DNA of 64,000 bases from Staphylococcus hominis subsp. hominis (GCF_002901845.1 NZ_PPQE01000025.1:521406-585405); one strand, 5' to 3'. Counted from the stretch's first letter, positions 20,872-30,207 are shown. Notes: a model not told the origin generated them from the sequence alone. Made by a program: numbers and translations.

Positions 20872-21608
20872 TGAAAATAGATTACCTAACATTATTTCCA
20901 GAAATGTTCGACGGCGTTCTAAATCATTCGATTTTGAAGCGTGCGCAAGATAAAAATATTATTGAAGTTAATACTGTAAACTTTAGAGACTACGCTGAAA
21001 ATAAACATAATCAAGTGGATGATTATCCGTATGGTGGCGGTCAAGGAATGGTTTTAAAACCAGAACCAGTGTTTAATGCAATGAAAGATTTAAAACATAC
21101 TGATAAAACGCGTGTCATTCTCATGTGTCCTCAAGGACGACCATTCTCTCAAGCAATTGCTGAAGAATTGAGTGAAGCTGAACATATTGTATTTATTTGT
21201 GGACATTACGAAGGATATGACGAAAGAATTAGAGAAAATTTAGTAACCGATGAAATTTCAATGGGGGATTATGTATTGACTGGTGGAGAATTACCAGCTA
21301 TGACTATGACTGATGCTATCGTTAGATTAATTCCTGGAGTACTTGGTAATGAACAATCCCATCAAGATGATTCTTTCTCCGATGGTTTACTTGAATTCCC
21401 ACAATATACGCGTCCAAGAGAATATAAAGGTATGACTGTACCTGACGTATTATTATCTGGAAATCATGCAAATATAGAAAAATGGCGACATGAACAAAAA
21501 TTAATACGTACTTTGCATAAACGTCCGGACTTACTAGAAAAGTATCAATTAAGTGATAAGGATAAAGAATTTTTAGAAAGCTATAAAAACCAATTGAAAA
21601 ACAACTAG
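20871..21608 (+). CDS. trmD: tRNA (guanine-N1)-methyltransferase
   Basis: Methylates G37 of tRNAs beside the anticodon and prevents +1 frameshifting. It is a SPOUT enzyme with a trefoil knot; [23 protein letters not shown] and [13 protein letters not shown] line the AdoMet pocket. Length 245. Its ATG overlaps the rimM stop by one base, so the pair is coupled. Confidence 0.97.
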   Translation: MKIDYLTLFPEMFDGVLNHSILKRAQDKNIIEVNTVNFRDYAENKHNQVDDYPYGGGQGMVLKPEPVFNAMKDLKHTDKTRVILMCPQGRPFSQAIAEELSEAEHIVFICGHYEGYDERIRENLVTDEISMGDYVLTGGELPAMTMTDAIVRLIPGVLGNEQSHQDDSFSDGLLEFPQYTRPREYKGMTVPDVLLSGNHANIEKWRHEQKLIRTLHKRPDLLEKYQLSDKDKEFLESYKNQLKNN

Positions 21609-21628
21609 GAGTATGCTAATATATATCA

Positions 21629-21693
21629 AGTGTGAAAAGACACTAAAAATCACTATGATCCGCTGCTATATGATTGTCTAGGCAAGAACATAG
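21629..21693 (+). promoter_or_regulatory. Possible structured leader of rplS
   Basis: Between trmD and rplS lie a small hairpin (AGTGT 21629-21633 with ACACT 21640-21644) and a second stem (CTATG 21653-21657 with CATAG 21689-21693) enclosing CCGCTGC. The position and motif resemble the Firmicutes L19 leader, an autoregulatory mRNA element, but I could not run a covariance search. Confidence 0.4.
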
Positions 21694-21712
21694 GTTGAAG
21701 GAGAGTATAAAA

Positions 21713-22063
21713 ATGAGTAATCATAAGTTAATCGAAGCAGTTACAAAATCACAATTACGCACAGACTTACCAACTTTCCGTACTGGTGACACTTTACGTG
21801 TACACGTACGTATCGTCGAAGGTTCACGTGAACGTATCCAAGTTTTCGAAGGTGTTGTAATTAAACGCCGCGGTGGAGGAATTTCTGAAACTTTCACAGT
21901 TCGTAAAATTTCTTCAGGTGTAGGTGTTGAACGTACATTCCCATTACACACTCCAAAAATTGAAAAAATCGAAGTTAAACGTCGCGGTAAAGTACGTCGT
22001 GCTAAATTATACTACTTACGTAGTTTACGTGGTAAAGCTGCAAGAATTCAAGAAATTCGCTAA
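21713..22063 (+). CDS. rplS: 50S ribosomal protein L19
   Basis: Large-subunit protein at the interface with the 30S subunit, 116 residues. The stretches [16 protein letters not shown] and [19 protein letters not shown] are diagnostic. I chose ATG 21713 with GAAGGAGA at 21697-21704; a longer frame from 21674 would run through that site and add residues that L19 lacks. In Bacillus rbgA follows directly; here a 6.4-kb insert separates them. Confidence 0.97.
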   Translation: MSNHKLIEAVTKSQLRTDLPTFRTGDTLRVHVRIVEGSRERIQVFEGVVIKRRGGGISETFTVRKISSGVGVERTFPLHTPKIEKIEVKRRGKVRRAKLYYLRSLRGKAARIQEIR

Positions 22064-22122
22064 TCAGTATATAGAAAACTATACTAAAAAATGGGTAAGT
22101 TAATACGCATTTAAAAAAGAAT

Positions 22123-22142
22123 CTGGGGCATAAAATTCCAGG
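22123..22142 (+). repeat. Flanking repeat, left copy
   Basis: CTGGGGCATAAAATTCCAGG reappears inverted, with small changes, at 22984-22999. The two copies enclose the IS remnant and hairpin patch. Similar short motifs are scattered in staphylococcal intergenic DNA (from memory). Confidence 0.5.
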
Positions 22143-22152
22143 ATAAGTAAAT

Positions 22153-22193
22153 AAAGACAATTTCTATTGAAATAATATAGAAATTGTCTTTTT
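22153..22193 (+). terminator. IS-end hairpin acting as probable rplS terminator
   Basis: A perfect 15-bp stem (AAAGACAATTTCTAT with its complement at 22177-22191) and 9-nt loop precede TTTTTT. It is the first strong hairpin after rplS and also marks the end of the decayed transposase frame. Bases 22158-22193 are identical to 1075-1110. Confidence 0.75.
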
Positions 22194-22732
22194 TATAATT
22201 TTTGTGATTATTTTTTGCTCGTTGAGCTGTTACTTTTCTTATATTAAGTGCCATTAGTCCAAATCCTAGTTCTCTTTAGTCTTTATTTATATCTCGAACG
22301 GACATTCGAGTGAAACTCAAAATAGTCTTTATAAATCTAAAAACAGGCGCCACATCAATTTTTCTTTGACTGTAGATGGTTTTGTTTTTGGTTTTGAAAG
22401 CTTTTTATTAATTTGCGCTTTAAAATATTCCCAATTATAATTCTTCATTATTTTTTATTTGTTTTTGAATTGAAGTTCATACATGGGTGTTTCAGAGGAC
22501 ATTCTGAATCATCATCACATTCATATAATTTAAAGTCTCTTTTAAAGCCATATTTATCATGGTGATAGGTATATTTTTTAAATCCTAGTCTTTGATTGTT
22601 CGGACAAATAAATTCAGTCTTAGTATTTTTTTCTACAATATCATTTACATGTCGTGAAATATCATTTATGGGAATGAGAACTGAAATTGCCATTGGTAGA
22701 GTAAGTTGAATCATATTATAATCATTATACAT
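22180..22732 (-). pseudogene. Decayed IS1182/IS1272-type transposase remnant
   Basis: Read on the minus strand, the N-terminus (MYNDYNMIQLTLPM, then ISVLIPINDISRHVNDIVE) is that of staphylococcal IS1182-family transposases. After about 36 residues it jumps to the family's C-terminal third (FICPNNQRLGFKKY, YECDDDSECPLKHPCMNF), so most of the protein is deleted. It stops at 22448. Pieces of the remaining C-terminus continue in other frames: IMKNYNWEYFKAQINKKL, then TIYSQRKIDVAPVF, and after a stop RELGFGLMALNIRKV. There are thus at least two frameshifts and two stops. It cannot encode active transposase. GAGGTG lies just before the ATG. The family match is from memory of the proteins, not a search. 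Confidence 0.88.
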
Positions 22733-22790
22733 AAGGCACCTCGTTAATTTAGTGTAGTGATGTTTATTAAATTATACGAATATGCCTTAT
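22733..22790 (-). other. Upstream end of the IS remnant
   Basis: Sequence before the broken transposase start contains ATAAGGCA and its inverse TGCCTTAT around the ribosome binding site, a short inverted repeat that may belong to the original IS end. The exact IS boundary is not visible without comparison to an intact copy. Confidence 0.4.
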
Positions 22791-22850
22791 TTTTTAAGTA
22801 TTTCAATGTAAAATTACATATAAATACAAAGTATTTTGGCAAGACTTTTA

Positions 22851-22931
22851 AGGGAACAAGACAAGCTGAAGACTACAGGCTGAAGCTGTCCCCCTAAGAA
22901 AGCGAGCCAACAATACCCAGTATTGTAAATA
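22851..22931. repeat. Hairpin-rich intergenic repeat-like patch
   Basis: Unlike its AT-rich surroundings this stretch has mixed composition and no frame. It includes GACAAGCT and AGCTGTC arms and a tight ACAATAC-CCA-GTATTGT hairpin. From memory, closely similar strings recur between genes in staphylococci, so it is probably a dispersed non-coding repeat. No function can be read from it. Confidence 0.45.
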
Positions 22932-22935
22932 AAGA

Positions 22936-22974
22936 AGCCAGTAAATGAATTTATAATAAACTCATTTACTGGCT
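22936..22974 (-). terminator. Terminator of the yfhO pair
   Basis: A perfect 13-bp stem, AGCCAGTAAATGA (22936-22948) with TCATTTACTGGCT (22962-22974), lies 30 nt beyond the stop of the downstream yfhO gene. On the minus strand it is followed by TTCTTTATTT. Confidence 0.75.
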
Positions 22975-22983
22975 ATTTTGCTA

Positions 22984-22999
22984 GGAATTATGACCCAGG
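22984..22999 (-). repeat. Flanking repeat, right (inverted) copy
   Basis: The reverse complement, CCTGGGTCATAATTCC, matches the left copy at 22123-22142 apart from one substitution and a short gap. It ends 6 nt from the stop codon of the downstream yfhO gene. Confidence 0.5.
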
Positions 23000-23005
23000 C
23001 GCTTT

Positions 23006-25630
23006 TTATTTTAATTGATTTTTTCTTTTTAAATATCTGCTAAATATTATACTGCTTATTATTCCGATAACGCTCAAAATTAATAGTATATAAAAATGTG
23101 GTGGTGTATAAGATAATTCAATATGAGTATCATTTTTCTTGACTGGAATAGCTGTCATAATACCGTTAGCTTGTTTTACATCTACATCGTGTCCATTAAC
23201 ACGTGCATGCATACCGTTAGCATAGGCGATTGGTACCACCAAGTATCCAGAAGTTCCTTTAGGTTTAGTGAATGTATAGCCACTTCTAAATTGTGAAATA
23301 GTCACAGGTTTAAGTGATTTAGAAGCTTGTTTCAATGCATGATAATCTTCTCCATAGATACCTTTAATAGATAGTCGATAATGTCCTTTAGTAAGACGAA
23401 TCTTTAATTGATCCGAAGCTTTTACTCTCATTGTTACAGGCGTAACAAAACGTCGATATTTATAACTTAGCATATTACGATTTTGAACATATTCATTTAC
23501 TCCTATAGAATGCTCAATATCTGGAGCTAACAATTCTACATCCATTTCGACATACATATCTTTATATTGATTAGCTAACGTTTTAGGTAATGTCAATGTG
23601 ATACCACCATTATTTTTTTCTACATTTAAATGAGTTTTATCTTTCCAAGTAGCATTATTTGTAGATTGATATGCTTTACTTAATAGGTTTTCATTTTGAG
23701 TGAAAGAAGTATTCGCTTTTATTGAATCATCATCTAATACTACACCTTGTAGCATCGCTTGCTCACGATCTAATGGCGATTTGAGATCATGTTTATTAAA
23801 AATCTTATTAGTAATATGAGTGGCTGGATAATTAATAGTATTTTCTGAATGAATTAATTTATCTGAACCATTATTGATAGTATCTACCTTTTTAAAGCCA
23901 TAAGGCATATTCAGATCATTAGGATGTCGGAATCGATCTTGAACATCCCACATGGCTTCTAAATTTGCTCGATTCCCTAAGTATCGATATGTACTATTCT
24001 TATCAACAGGCATATTAATCTGCATTTCTTTATCATAGTATTTTAATATGTCACCATCAAAAATACTTGAGTAAAGTGAAATGCCATTATAATGGTAAAT
24101 AAATGGTGAATTGAGTGCATAGGCTGACATATAATCGATACGATGGAAAGGATTTTTATTATCTTTTTGTTTCTTAATATTATTAATTTTTTTAGCAAGT
24201 TTATGATTATAATAACTTGAATCTGTTAATGTTTTCGTAGTCGTTGCATATGGATCAATAGTACGGGCTCGTGAATCGTGTGTCATCATAATTTGTTGTA
24301 CAAAGAATAGTAATATAATAGCTATTAGTATATAAGGTTGATATAACCATTTTTTTTTCCATACTACAAAGGTTAAAACGATGATTAAAAATAATGGTAC
24401 AATCATCCAATTGACATAAGCACTCGCAAATATATAGTGATATAAACCAAATATAAATACCGGAATTGCTACAAGTAAATATTGTTTTAATGTAAGTTCA
24501 GATAAATATTGAATATATAATGCAATTAAGATACTAGTTGAAATAGATAAAAAGTATACCCATCGACGTTGTGGTAATGAAAAGCCATTAAATGCACTAT
24601 CAAAGTATTGTGATAACGATCCAATAAGTAAAAACCAAGTGATGATAGCAAAAATTTTATAATAGTAGTGACGATATAACTTAAACGTAAATAAACCCAT
24701 TAATGCAATAATCGAAACGGTAATATAAAAACCATCAGAAAAAATATGATATTTACTTTGTGTTAAATCTGTAAACAATGTAATATTGAAGTCATCATTT
24801 TGGGCTCTATCATTGTTTAGGAATGAAGATACACCTGTATAGAATCCTAAAATACTAGATAAAAGTGCAAGTATTGCACCAATAACGAGTAAATAAAATT
24901 TTTCCCATCTTGATACGATATCACGACGATATTTAAAAATGACTCTTAATATGAAATAAATCCCTAATACAATAGCTTGGTAGTAACTGAAATAAAAATT
25001 AGAAAATAAGGTCAGCGCAACTGAAAAGATAAATAGCCCTATTCTTCTTTTTTGAAAGAAACGTTCCATTCCCCATAAAGATAAAGGTAATAAAATCAAT
25101 AAGTCTCCATAAAATGACCATGTATAGTTATAGTAAAGTACAAGAGTGGATGCACCATATAAAATAGTAGCGATAAGCAATGGCGCTGTTTTCAACTTTA
25201 GCCATTTTAAATAGTAAAATACAACAATAATTGTAATAATCGTTCTAGCGTAAGCGATTATTAATTGGTTAGTTGCCCAAAAGGCGATATGACTCGTTTG
25301 CCAATGAAATAAAAAATGACTTACCCAGATTATAAAAAAATTAATCCACATTATGGGAGATAAAGAATAATAATAGGCCAACCCCTTAATGTAATCTCCA
25401 CCTAATCCAAAAGATTGATCATAGGCTCCTTTGAACTTACTGTAATGTTCATATAAGTACATTTGAAATGGCATCATTTGTCTAAAACCATCTCCGGAAC
25501 CACTAAATACAAATCCTTCTTTGAAATAATCTCGAATAAATGGATAATAAATTGCTAAAGAAATGATATTAGCAATTATAAATATAGATAAAAAGGTCAA
25601 TAATCGATTGGACCGAATTTTATTGATCAA
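23006..25630 (-). CDS. YfhO-family GT-C membrane protein (second of tandem pair)
   Basis: An 874-residue membrane protein. After a first N-terminal helix comes a loop with the family stretch SGSGDGFRQMMPFQMYL and SFGLGGDY, then about ten further helices to about residue 440, a large soluble domain (about 450-840) and one last helix. It is paralogous to the upstream neighbour: both have FNGFS-PQ-RW, DRE-AML-GV and a C-terminal VNGH segment. YfhO proteins are GT-C-type transferases; in B. subtilis and S. aureus a YfhO puts GlcNAc on lipoteichoic acid, using lipid-linked sugar from CsbB and GtcA. The substrate of this copy is unknown. The start is TTG at 25630 with GAGGA inside the preceding gene; the 11-nt overlap suggests coupling. 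Confidence 0.85.
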   Translation of the reverse strand: MINKIRSNRLLTFLSIFIIANIISLAIYYPFIRDYFKEGFVFSGSGDGFRQMMPFQMYLYEHYSKFKGAYDQSFGLGGDYIKGLAYYYSLSPIMWINFFIIWVSHFLFHWQTSHIAFWATNQLIIAYARTIITIIVVFYYLKWLKLKTAPLLIATILYGASTLVLYYNYTWSFYGDLLILLPLSLWGMERFFQKRRIGLFIFSVALTLFSNFYFSYYQAIVLGIYFILRVIFKYRRDIVSRWEKFYLLVIGAILALLSSILGFYTGVSSFLNNDRAQNDDFNITLFTDLTQSKYHIFSDGFYITVSIIALMGLFTFKLYRHYYYKIFAIITWFLLIGSLSQYFDSAFNGFSLPQRRWVYFLSISTSILIALYIQYLSELTLKQYLLVAIPVFIFGLYHYIFASAYVNWMIVPLFLIIVLTFVVWKKKWLYQPYILIAIILLFFVQQIMMTHDSRARTIDPYATTTKTLTDSSYYNHKLAKKINNIKKQKDNKNPFHRIDYMSAYALNSPFIYHYNGISLYSSIFDGDILKYYDKEMQINMPVDKNSTYRYLGNRANLEAMWDVQDRFRHPNDLNMPYGFKKVDTINNGSDKLIHSENTINYPATHITNKIFNKHDLKSPLDREQAMLQGVVLDDDSIKANTSFTQNENLLSKAYQSTNNATWKDKTHLNVEKNNGGITLTLPKTLANQYKDMYVEMDVELLAPDIEHSIGVNEYVQNRNMLSYKYRRFVTPVTMRVKASDQLKIRLTKGHYRLSIKGIYGEDYHALKQASKSLKPVTISQFRSGYTFTKPKGTSGYLVVPIAYANGMHARVNGHDVDVKQANGIMTAIPVKKNDTHIELSYTPPHFYILLILSVIGIISSIIFSRYLKRKNQLK

Positions 25631-28226
25631 TGTTTTTCCTCATCTTTCTCTTTTTGGTATTAACAAATCTAACAAATACAACACTTATTATTATACTGAT
25701 TAGTGAGATTAAAATCATAGTATTCCAATAAGGTGGTTGATATTTAATAATAATTTTTTTGGCAGATGAATTAACAGGAACGCCTGTCATCATGTAATTA
25801 ATTTTTATAGGTTTAATACGGTGTCCATTAACATACGCTTGCATACCTTCTCTATAAGGAATATTAATTGAAGCAATCCCTTTATCATGTTTAGCTAAGT
25901 TGACTTCAACGCCGTTTTTAATATCTTTATACTTGTTATTAAAATCAGCTTTTTTATGCATTTGTTTTAACATTTTGTAGTTTTCACCATTTAATTGTTG
26001 AAGGTTTAAATAAAATGTTCCTTTAGGAGATAAAGTGATATTAATGTTTCCTTTATTATCAGGTTGTGTTCGGTAAAGTTGTGTATCAATGCCAGTACGA
26101 TAAGTAGAATTATTAAATAACCGGTGATTTGCATAATTATTTACAGAGACTGTGTAATTACTATCAGGATTACCACGCTTTATTTTCATCGTAACGTAAA
26201 AATCATCATACTTTTGGCGTAATGATTGAGGTAAGTGTATCGTTAATGTTCCACCTTTATCTCCAATTACTTTATAGACATTACCATTTAAATGTTTTAG
26301 ATTTTTATAACTCAATGATGATTGATTTAATAAATTAGGAGCTTTAGCTTTATAACTTGTGCCTTCATTGTTTAAAATAACACCTTTTAACATTGCATGT
26401 TCTCTATCAATTGCAGTCGTCAATTTTTTACTATTGTATATAGAATCAGTTACTTTAACAGATGGTAAGTTAAGTGTATTTTCATAAATACCATATTGTC
26501 CGCTTGATTTTATTTTTTTGAAGTAGGAAGGTAAGTTATTTTGATAATTTTTTAGCATCATATAACGCACTGAAAATAGACTCGCGATATTTTGTCGTCC
26601 ATTCGTTGATTGATATCTACTCAATGACTCCTCAGCTAAATTAATTTTTAAAGCATCGTAATAATAATCGAGTATATTATGATGAAAAATACTTGAATAC
26701 AAACTTAACCCTTTAAAATGTTGATACATCGGTGTATTATCTTGCTCGTTGACTCTCCAATCGATACGTTCATCTTCATGCTTATTTTGATTCATTTCTT
26801 GAACAAGTGCACGTTGTAAGTCGGAACTATATAAACTGGAATTAATATAAAACGTATTTCCACGATCAGTGTGATCTTTATAGTAAATTTGATTTTTAAT
26901 AAATACTATAGAGACCAAGATACTTAATAATATAATTGAAATACTATATAAATAACTTAATTTAAAGCGGTATGTACGATCTTTAATGATAAGAACCATC
27001 AGTCCAATCAAAGATACAATAGGAACTAATATGAACCATGCTAAAAATTTATGATATATCATAGCGCTTATAAATATAACTAATTCTGCAATAATATTAC
27101 TTATTAGATAAGATTTTGTAGTTAGTGTTTTGAAATATTTTAAAAATAATCCGATTAATAGTGTGGAATTAAAAGCTAAAATAAAATGCCAACGCTTTTG
27201 AGGCGCTGAAAAACCATTAAATACTTGGTCGATGAAAGGTATAAAACTAAATATGATAAATACAAAGGTAAGGATAGCAAATAAACGATAATAATAATGT
27301 TTATATAATTTAAAACTTAAAAGAGCTTGAATGGTAATAAATAATAATACAATTAAATAATTATCAAAGAAAATATTTGTATTAATATCTAATTTTTCAA
27401 ATGTATCAACTGCTCCAGAAAAAGGCACACGACGGTTATTTAAAAAGCTTTGAGCACCATGAAAAAAGATAAATAAACTATTGCCTAAACCTAACAGGGC
27501 ACTAATGATTAAAGTTAAAAATGCTTTACTTCTTGAGAGAATATCTTTTGGGTGTCTAAATATTACACGAATCAGTATATAACCCGCACCTATTAAACAA
27601 AGATAATATGCAAAATAAAAGTTATTAATTAGTATTAAAGAAACAGTAACAATGAATAGTCCAAACTTCTGTTTTTGCAAGACTCTTTCAATAGAGAGTA
27701 GTAATAACGGCATCCAAACAAACACATCACTAAAGAAGGGCCAATACACTGTAAAGCGATAATATAAGGGTGACATAACAAATAAAAACGCTACAACTAA
27801 GCTTAACCGTTTGTTATTTGAAATGTATTTACTATATAAGTAAGTGCAATACATAGCAATCGTTGCTTTAATCATGGACATAACAAGGGCATTAATCATC
27901 CAAAATAATATATCATGCGTATGTAAAGGAATAAAAATTTTAATAAGTGCAATAAATACTACATTTATTATAAATAAAATATTTGTGGAGAAGTAGTAAC
28001 TAAGATCTGTAAAGAAATCTCCACCTAATCCAAAATCGGTGGAATAAAACAAATTGCCACTACTCCATTTATCAAATAAATACATTTGAATTGGAACCAT
28101 TTGTTCCATTCCATCATTTGGACCTGTAAATAAAATGCCATCGTGAATAAAACGATAAATGACATAACTATGGCCTATGATGGACAGTGCTATAAAAATT
28201 CCTAGATAAGTAAAAAATTTTTTCAT
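25620..28226 (-). CDS. yfhO: YfhO-family GT-C membrane protein (first of tandem pair)
   Basis: An 868-residue protein of the same plan as its neighbour: N-terminal helix, extracytoplasmic loop TGPNDGMEQMVPIQMYL and FGLGGDFFTDLSYY, many helices to about residue 455, a soluble domain, and a final helix near 840-860 before a basic tail. Known family role: final transfer of a sugar to lipoteichoic acid outside the membrane. The position beside rbgA agrees with where I recall yfhO in S. aureus. The ATG at 28226 has AGAGG upstream. No csbB or gtcA partner is in the window. The pair lies against the direction of rplS and rbgA, so it has its own promoter. Confidence 0.85.
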   Translation of the reverse strand: MKKFFTYLGIFIALSIIGHSYVIYRFIHDGILFTGPNDGMEQMVPIQMYLFDKWSSGNLFYSTDFGLGGDFFTDLSYYFSTNILFIINVVFIALIKIFIPLHTHDILFWMINALVMSMIKATIAMYCTYLYSKYISNNKRLSLVVAFLFVMSPLYYRFTVYWPFFSDVFVWMPLLLLSIERVLQKQKFGLFIVTVSLILINNFYFAYYLCLIGAGYILIRVIFRHPKDILSRSKAFLTLIISALLGLGNSLFIFFHGAQSFLNNRRVPFSGAVDTFEKLDINTNIFFDNYLIVLLFITIQALLSFKLYKHYYYRLFAILTFVFIIFSFIPFIDQVFNGFSAPQKRWHFILAFNSTLLIGLFLKYFKTLTTKSYLISNIIAELVIFISAMIYHKFLAWFILVPIVSLIGLMVLIIKDRTYRFKLSYLYSISIILLSILVSIVFIKNQIYYKDHTDRGNTFYINSSLYSSDLQRALVQEMNQNKHEDERIDWRVNEQDNTPMYQHFKGLSLYSSIFHHNILDYYYDALKINLAEESLSRYQSTNGRQNIASLFSVRYMMLKNYQNNLPSYFKKIKSSGQYGIYENTLNLPSVKVTDSIYNSKKLTTAIDREHAMLKGVILNNEGTSYKAKAPNLLNQSSLSYKNLKHLNGNVYKVIGDKGGTLTIHLPQSLRQKYDDFYVTMKIKRGNPDSNYTVSVNNYANHRLFNNSTYRTGIDTQLYRTQPDNKGNINITLSPKGTFYLNLQQLNGENYKMLKQMHKKADFNNKYKDIKNGVEVNLAKHDKGIASINIPYREGMQAYVNGHRIKPIKINYMMTGVPVNSSAKKIIIKYQPPYWNTMILISLISIIISVVFVRFVNTKKRKMRKNIDQ

Positions 28227-28271
28227 ATTAAACCTCTGTAGTTAGAATGTCCTATTAATAATTAAAACATG

Positions 28272-28291
28272 ACTACATACTAAATTGTAGT
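28272..28291 (-). promoter_or_regulatory. Inverted repeat upstream of the yfhO pair
   Basis: ACTACA and TGTAGT separated by 8 nt lie about 45 nt before the yfhO start in the 255-nt divergent gap to rbgA; a further TGTAGTTA lies closer to the gene. This could be an operator, but I recognise no specific regulator. Confidence 0.3.
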
Positions 28292-28481
28292 GTATTAAAC
28301 TTCCTAATAAAAGTATTTATATGTTTTATAAAAAATTAGAAATTTGTTTTTAATAGTAGCGATTTAATGAATATGAAATAGCATGTTAAAATATAATAGA
28401 ATTGATAATAGTAGTGAAGATTTTAAATATTGATTATAATCGAACAGTTGAAATAAATTTAACGAAAGTAGGGTGAATGTC

Positions 28482-29366
28482 ATGGTGATTCAATGGTATC
28501 CAGGGCATATGGCAAAAGCCAAAAGAGAAGTGACAGAACAACTTAAGAAAGTAGATGTGGTATTTGAACTTGTTGATGCACGTATACCGTATAGTTCAAG
28601 AAATCCAATGATTGATGATGTCATTAAACAAAAACCACGCGTAGTTATTTTAAATAAAAAAGATATGTCGAATTTAAATGAAATGCAAAAGTGGGAACAT
28701 TTCTTTACTGATAAAGGTTTTTATCCTGTAGCAGTTGATGCGAAACACGGCAAAAATTTAAAAGGCGTAGAAAATGCTGCAATTGAAGCGACTAAAGAAA
28801 AGTTTGAGAAAGAAAAAGCGAAAGGACTTAAACCTAGAGCTATACGTGCCATGATTGTTGGTATACCTAATGTGGGAAAATCTACATTAATTAATAAGTT
28901 AGCTAAAAAAAACATTGCTCAAACAGGAAATAAGCCGGGAGTAACGAAACAACAACAATGGATTAAAGTAGGTAAAGCATTACAACTGCTAGATACGCCA
29001 GGTATTTTATGGCCCAAATTTGAAGATGAAACTGTAGGTAAAAAACTAAGCCTTACTGGTGCCATTAAAGATAGTATCGTGCACTTAGATGAAGTAGCAA
29101 TATACGGTTTACAATTCTTAATTAAACATGATGTTGAAGGACTGAAGAATCATTACAATATTGATGTAGAAACTGATGCAGAAATTTTAGAATGGTTTGA
29201 TGCTATTGGACGTCGACGTGGGTTATTACAAAAAGGAAATGAAGTTGATTACGAGGCTGTCATCGAATTGATTATTAATGATGTGCGTAATGCTAAAATT
29301 GGAACTTATTGTTTTGATATTTATTCAGAAATGAAAGGGGACTTAGATTATGCCTCAAACAATTAA
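28482..29366 (+). CDS. rbgA: Ribosome biogenesis GTPase RbgA
   Basis: Circularly permuted GTPase required for late 50S assembly. It begins [14 protein letters not shown]; the G4 motif NKKD (near 57-60) precedes G1 GIPNVGKS (near 127-134) and G3 DTPG. A C-terminal ANTAR-like helical domain finishes 294 residues. ATG 28482 follows GGGTGA; a GTG at 28473 would overlap that site. It overlaps rnhB by 17 nt. Confidence 0.96.
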   Translation: MVIQWYPGHMAKAKREVTEQLKKVDVVFELVDARIPYSSRNPMIDDVIKQKPRVVILNKKDMSNLNEMQKWEHFFTDKGFYPVAVDAKHGKNLKGVENAAIEATKEKFEKEKAKGLKPRAIRAMIVGIPNVGKSTLINKLAKKNIAQTGNKPGVTKQQQWIKVGKALQLLDTPGILWPKFEDETVGKKLSLTGAIKDSIVHLDEVAIYGLQFLIKHDVEGLKNHYNIDVETDAEILEWFDAIGRRRGLLQKGNEVDYEAVIELIINDVRNAKIGTYCFDIYSEMKGDLDYASNN

Positions 29367-30117
29367 AGAGATTAAAGCATTATTAGATACAATTGATTCA
29401 ATTGAAGCACTTGAACAACATGAATTAATGAGTGATACAAGAAAAGGGGTACAGCAAAATATAGTACGACGTCGTAAACAGCTTTTAAAAGATCAAGAAA
29501 CACAAGAACATTATCAACAAATGAATAAATATGAAAATAAAATATTAAAGGACAATCCTAATGCTTTAATATGTGGGATTGATGAAGTAGGTCGTGGTCC
29601 ACTTGCTGGGCCTGTTGTAGCTTGTGCAGTCATTTTAAATAAAGAACATCAATATTTAGGATTAGATGACTCGAAGAAAGTTTCAGCAACAAAGCGAAAA
29701 ATACTTAACGAACAATTGAAAGAAGGTGTTTATGACTATGCTTACGGGATAGCAAGCGCTGAAGAAATTGATGAGTTCAATATTTACAACGCAACCAAAT
29801 TAGCTATGGAACGTGCTATTAATCAATTAAAACAACAACCTAATCATTTACTTATTGATGCTATGACATTGGATAATGCAATGCCTCAAACTTCTATTAT
29901 TAAAGGAGATGCTAAAAGTGTTTCTATTGCTGCTGCTAGTATCATGGCAAAAGAATATAGGGATGGTTTAATGGCGGAAGTAGCACTGAAATATCCTGGT
30001 TATGATTTTGAAAAAAATGTAGGATATGGCACTAAATCACACCTTCAAGGATTAAAACAATTAGGCATAACGCCATATCATCGTAAAACGTTTGAGCCTG
30101 TTAAATCAATGATATAA
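29350..30117 (+). CDS. rnhB: Ribonuclease HII
   Basis: Removes ribonucleotides and RNA from RNA-DNA hybrids. A Firmicutes-type N-terminal helical extension (about 1-65) precedes the catalytic domain [16 protein letters not shown] (near 76-91), the SKK segment, and IDAMTLD and [14 protein letters not shown], which supply the remaining acidic residues. Length 255. It starts inside rbgA with AAAGGGGA upstream, so translation is coupled. Confidence 0.96.
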   Translation: MPQTIKEIKALLDTIDSIEALEQHELMSDTRKGVQQNIVRRRKQLLKDQETQEHYQQMNKYENKILKDNPNALICGIDEVGRGPLAGPVVACAVILNKEHQYLGLDDSKKVSATKRKILNEQLKEGVYDYAYGIASAEEIDEFNIYNATKLAMERAINQLKQQPNHLLIDAMTLDNAMPQTSIIKGDAKSVSIAAASIMAKEYRDGLMAEVALKYPGYDFEKNVGYGTKSHLQGLKQLGITPYHRKTFEPVKSMI

Positions 30118-30178
30118 TTAAAATAAAATTAAAATTATTTGAATTTAAAAACTATTGCAAAAAGTATAACACTTTCAG

Positions 30179-30207
30179 TTTACAAAAGCGCTTACATTTT
30201 CTATAAT
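30179..30207 (+). promoter_or_regulatory. Promoter of sucCD
   Basis: TTTACA (30179-30184), exactly 17 nt, TATAAT (30202-30207): a strong SigA promoter 38 nt before the sucC start. Its spacer contains a cre site. Confidence 0.8.
30183..30196. promoter_or_regulatory. Catabolite-responsive element (CcpA cre) in the sucCD promoter
   Basis: The minus strand reads TGTAAGCGCTTTTG, matching the cre consensus TGWAARCGYTWNCW at 13 of 14 positions. It overlaps the end of the -35 box and fills most of the spacer, so CcpA binding should block RNA polymerase, consistent with glucose repression of the TCA cycle. Confidence 0.75.
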
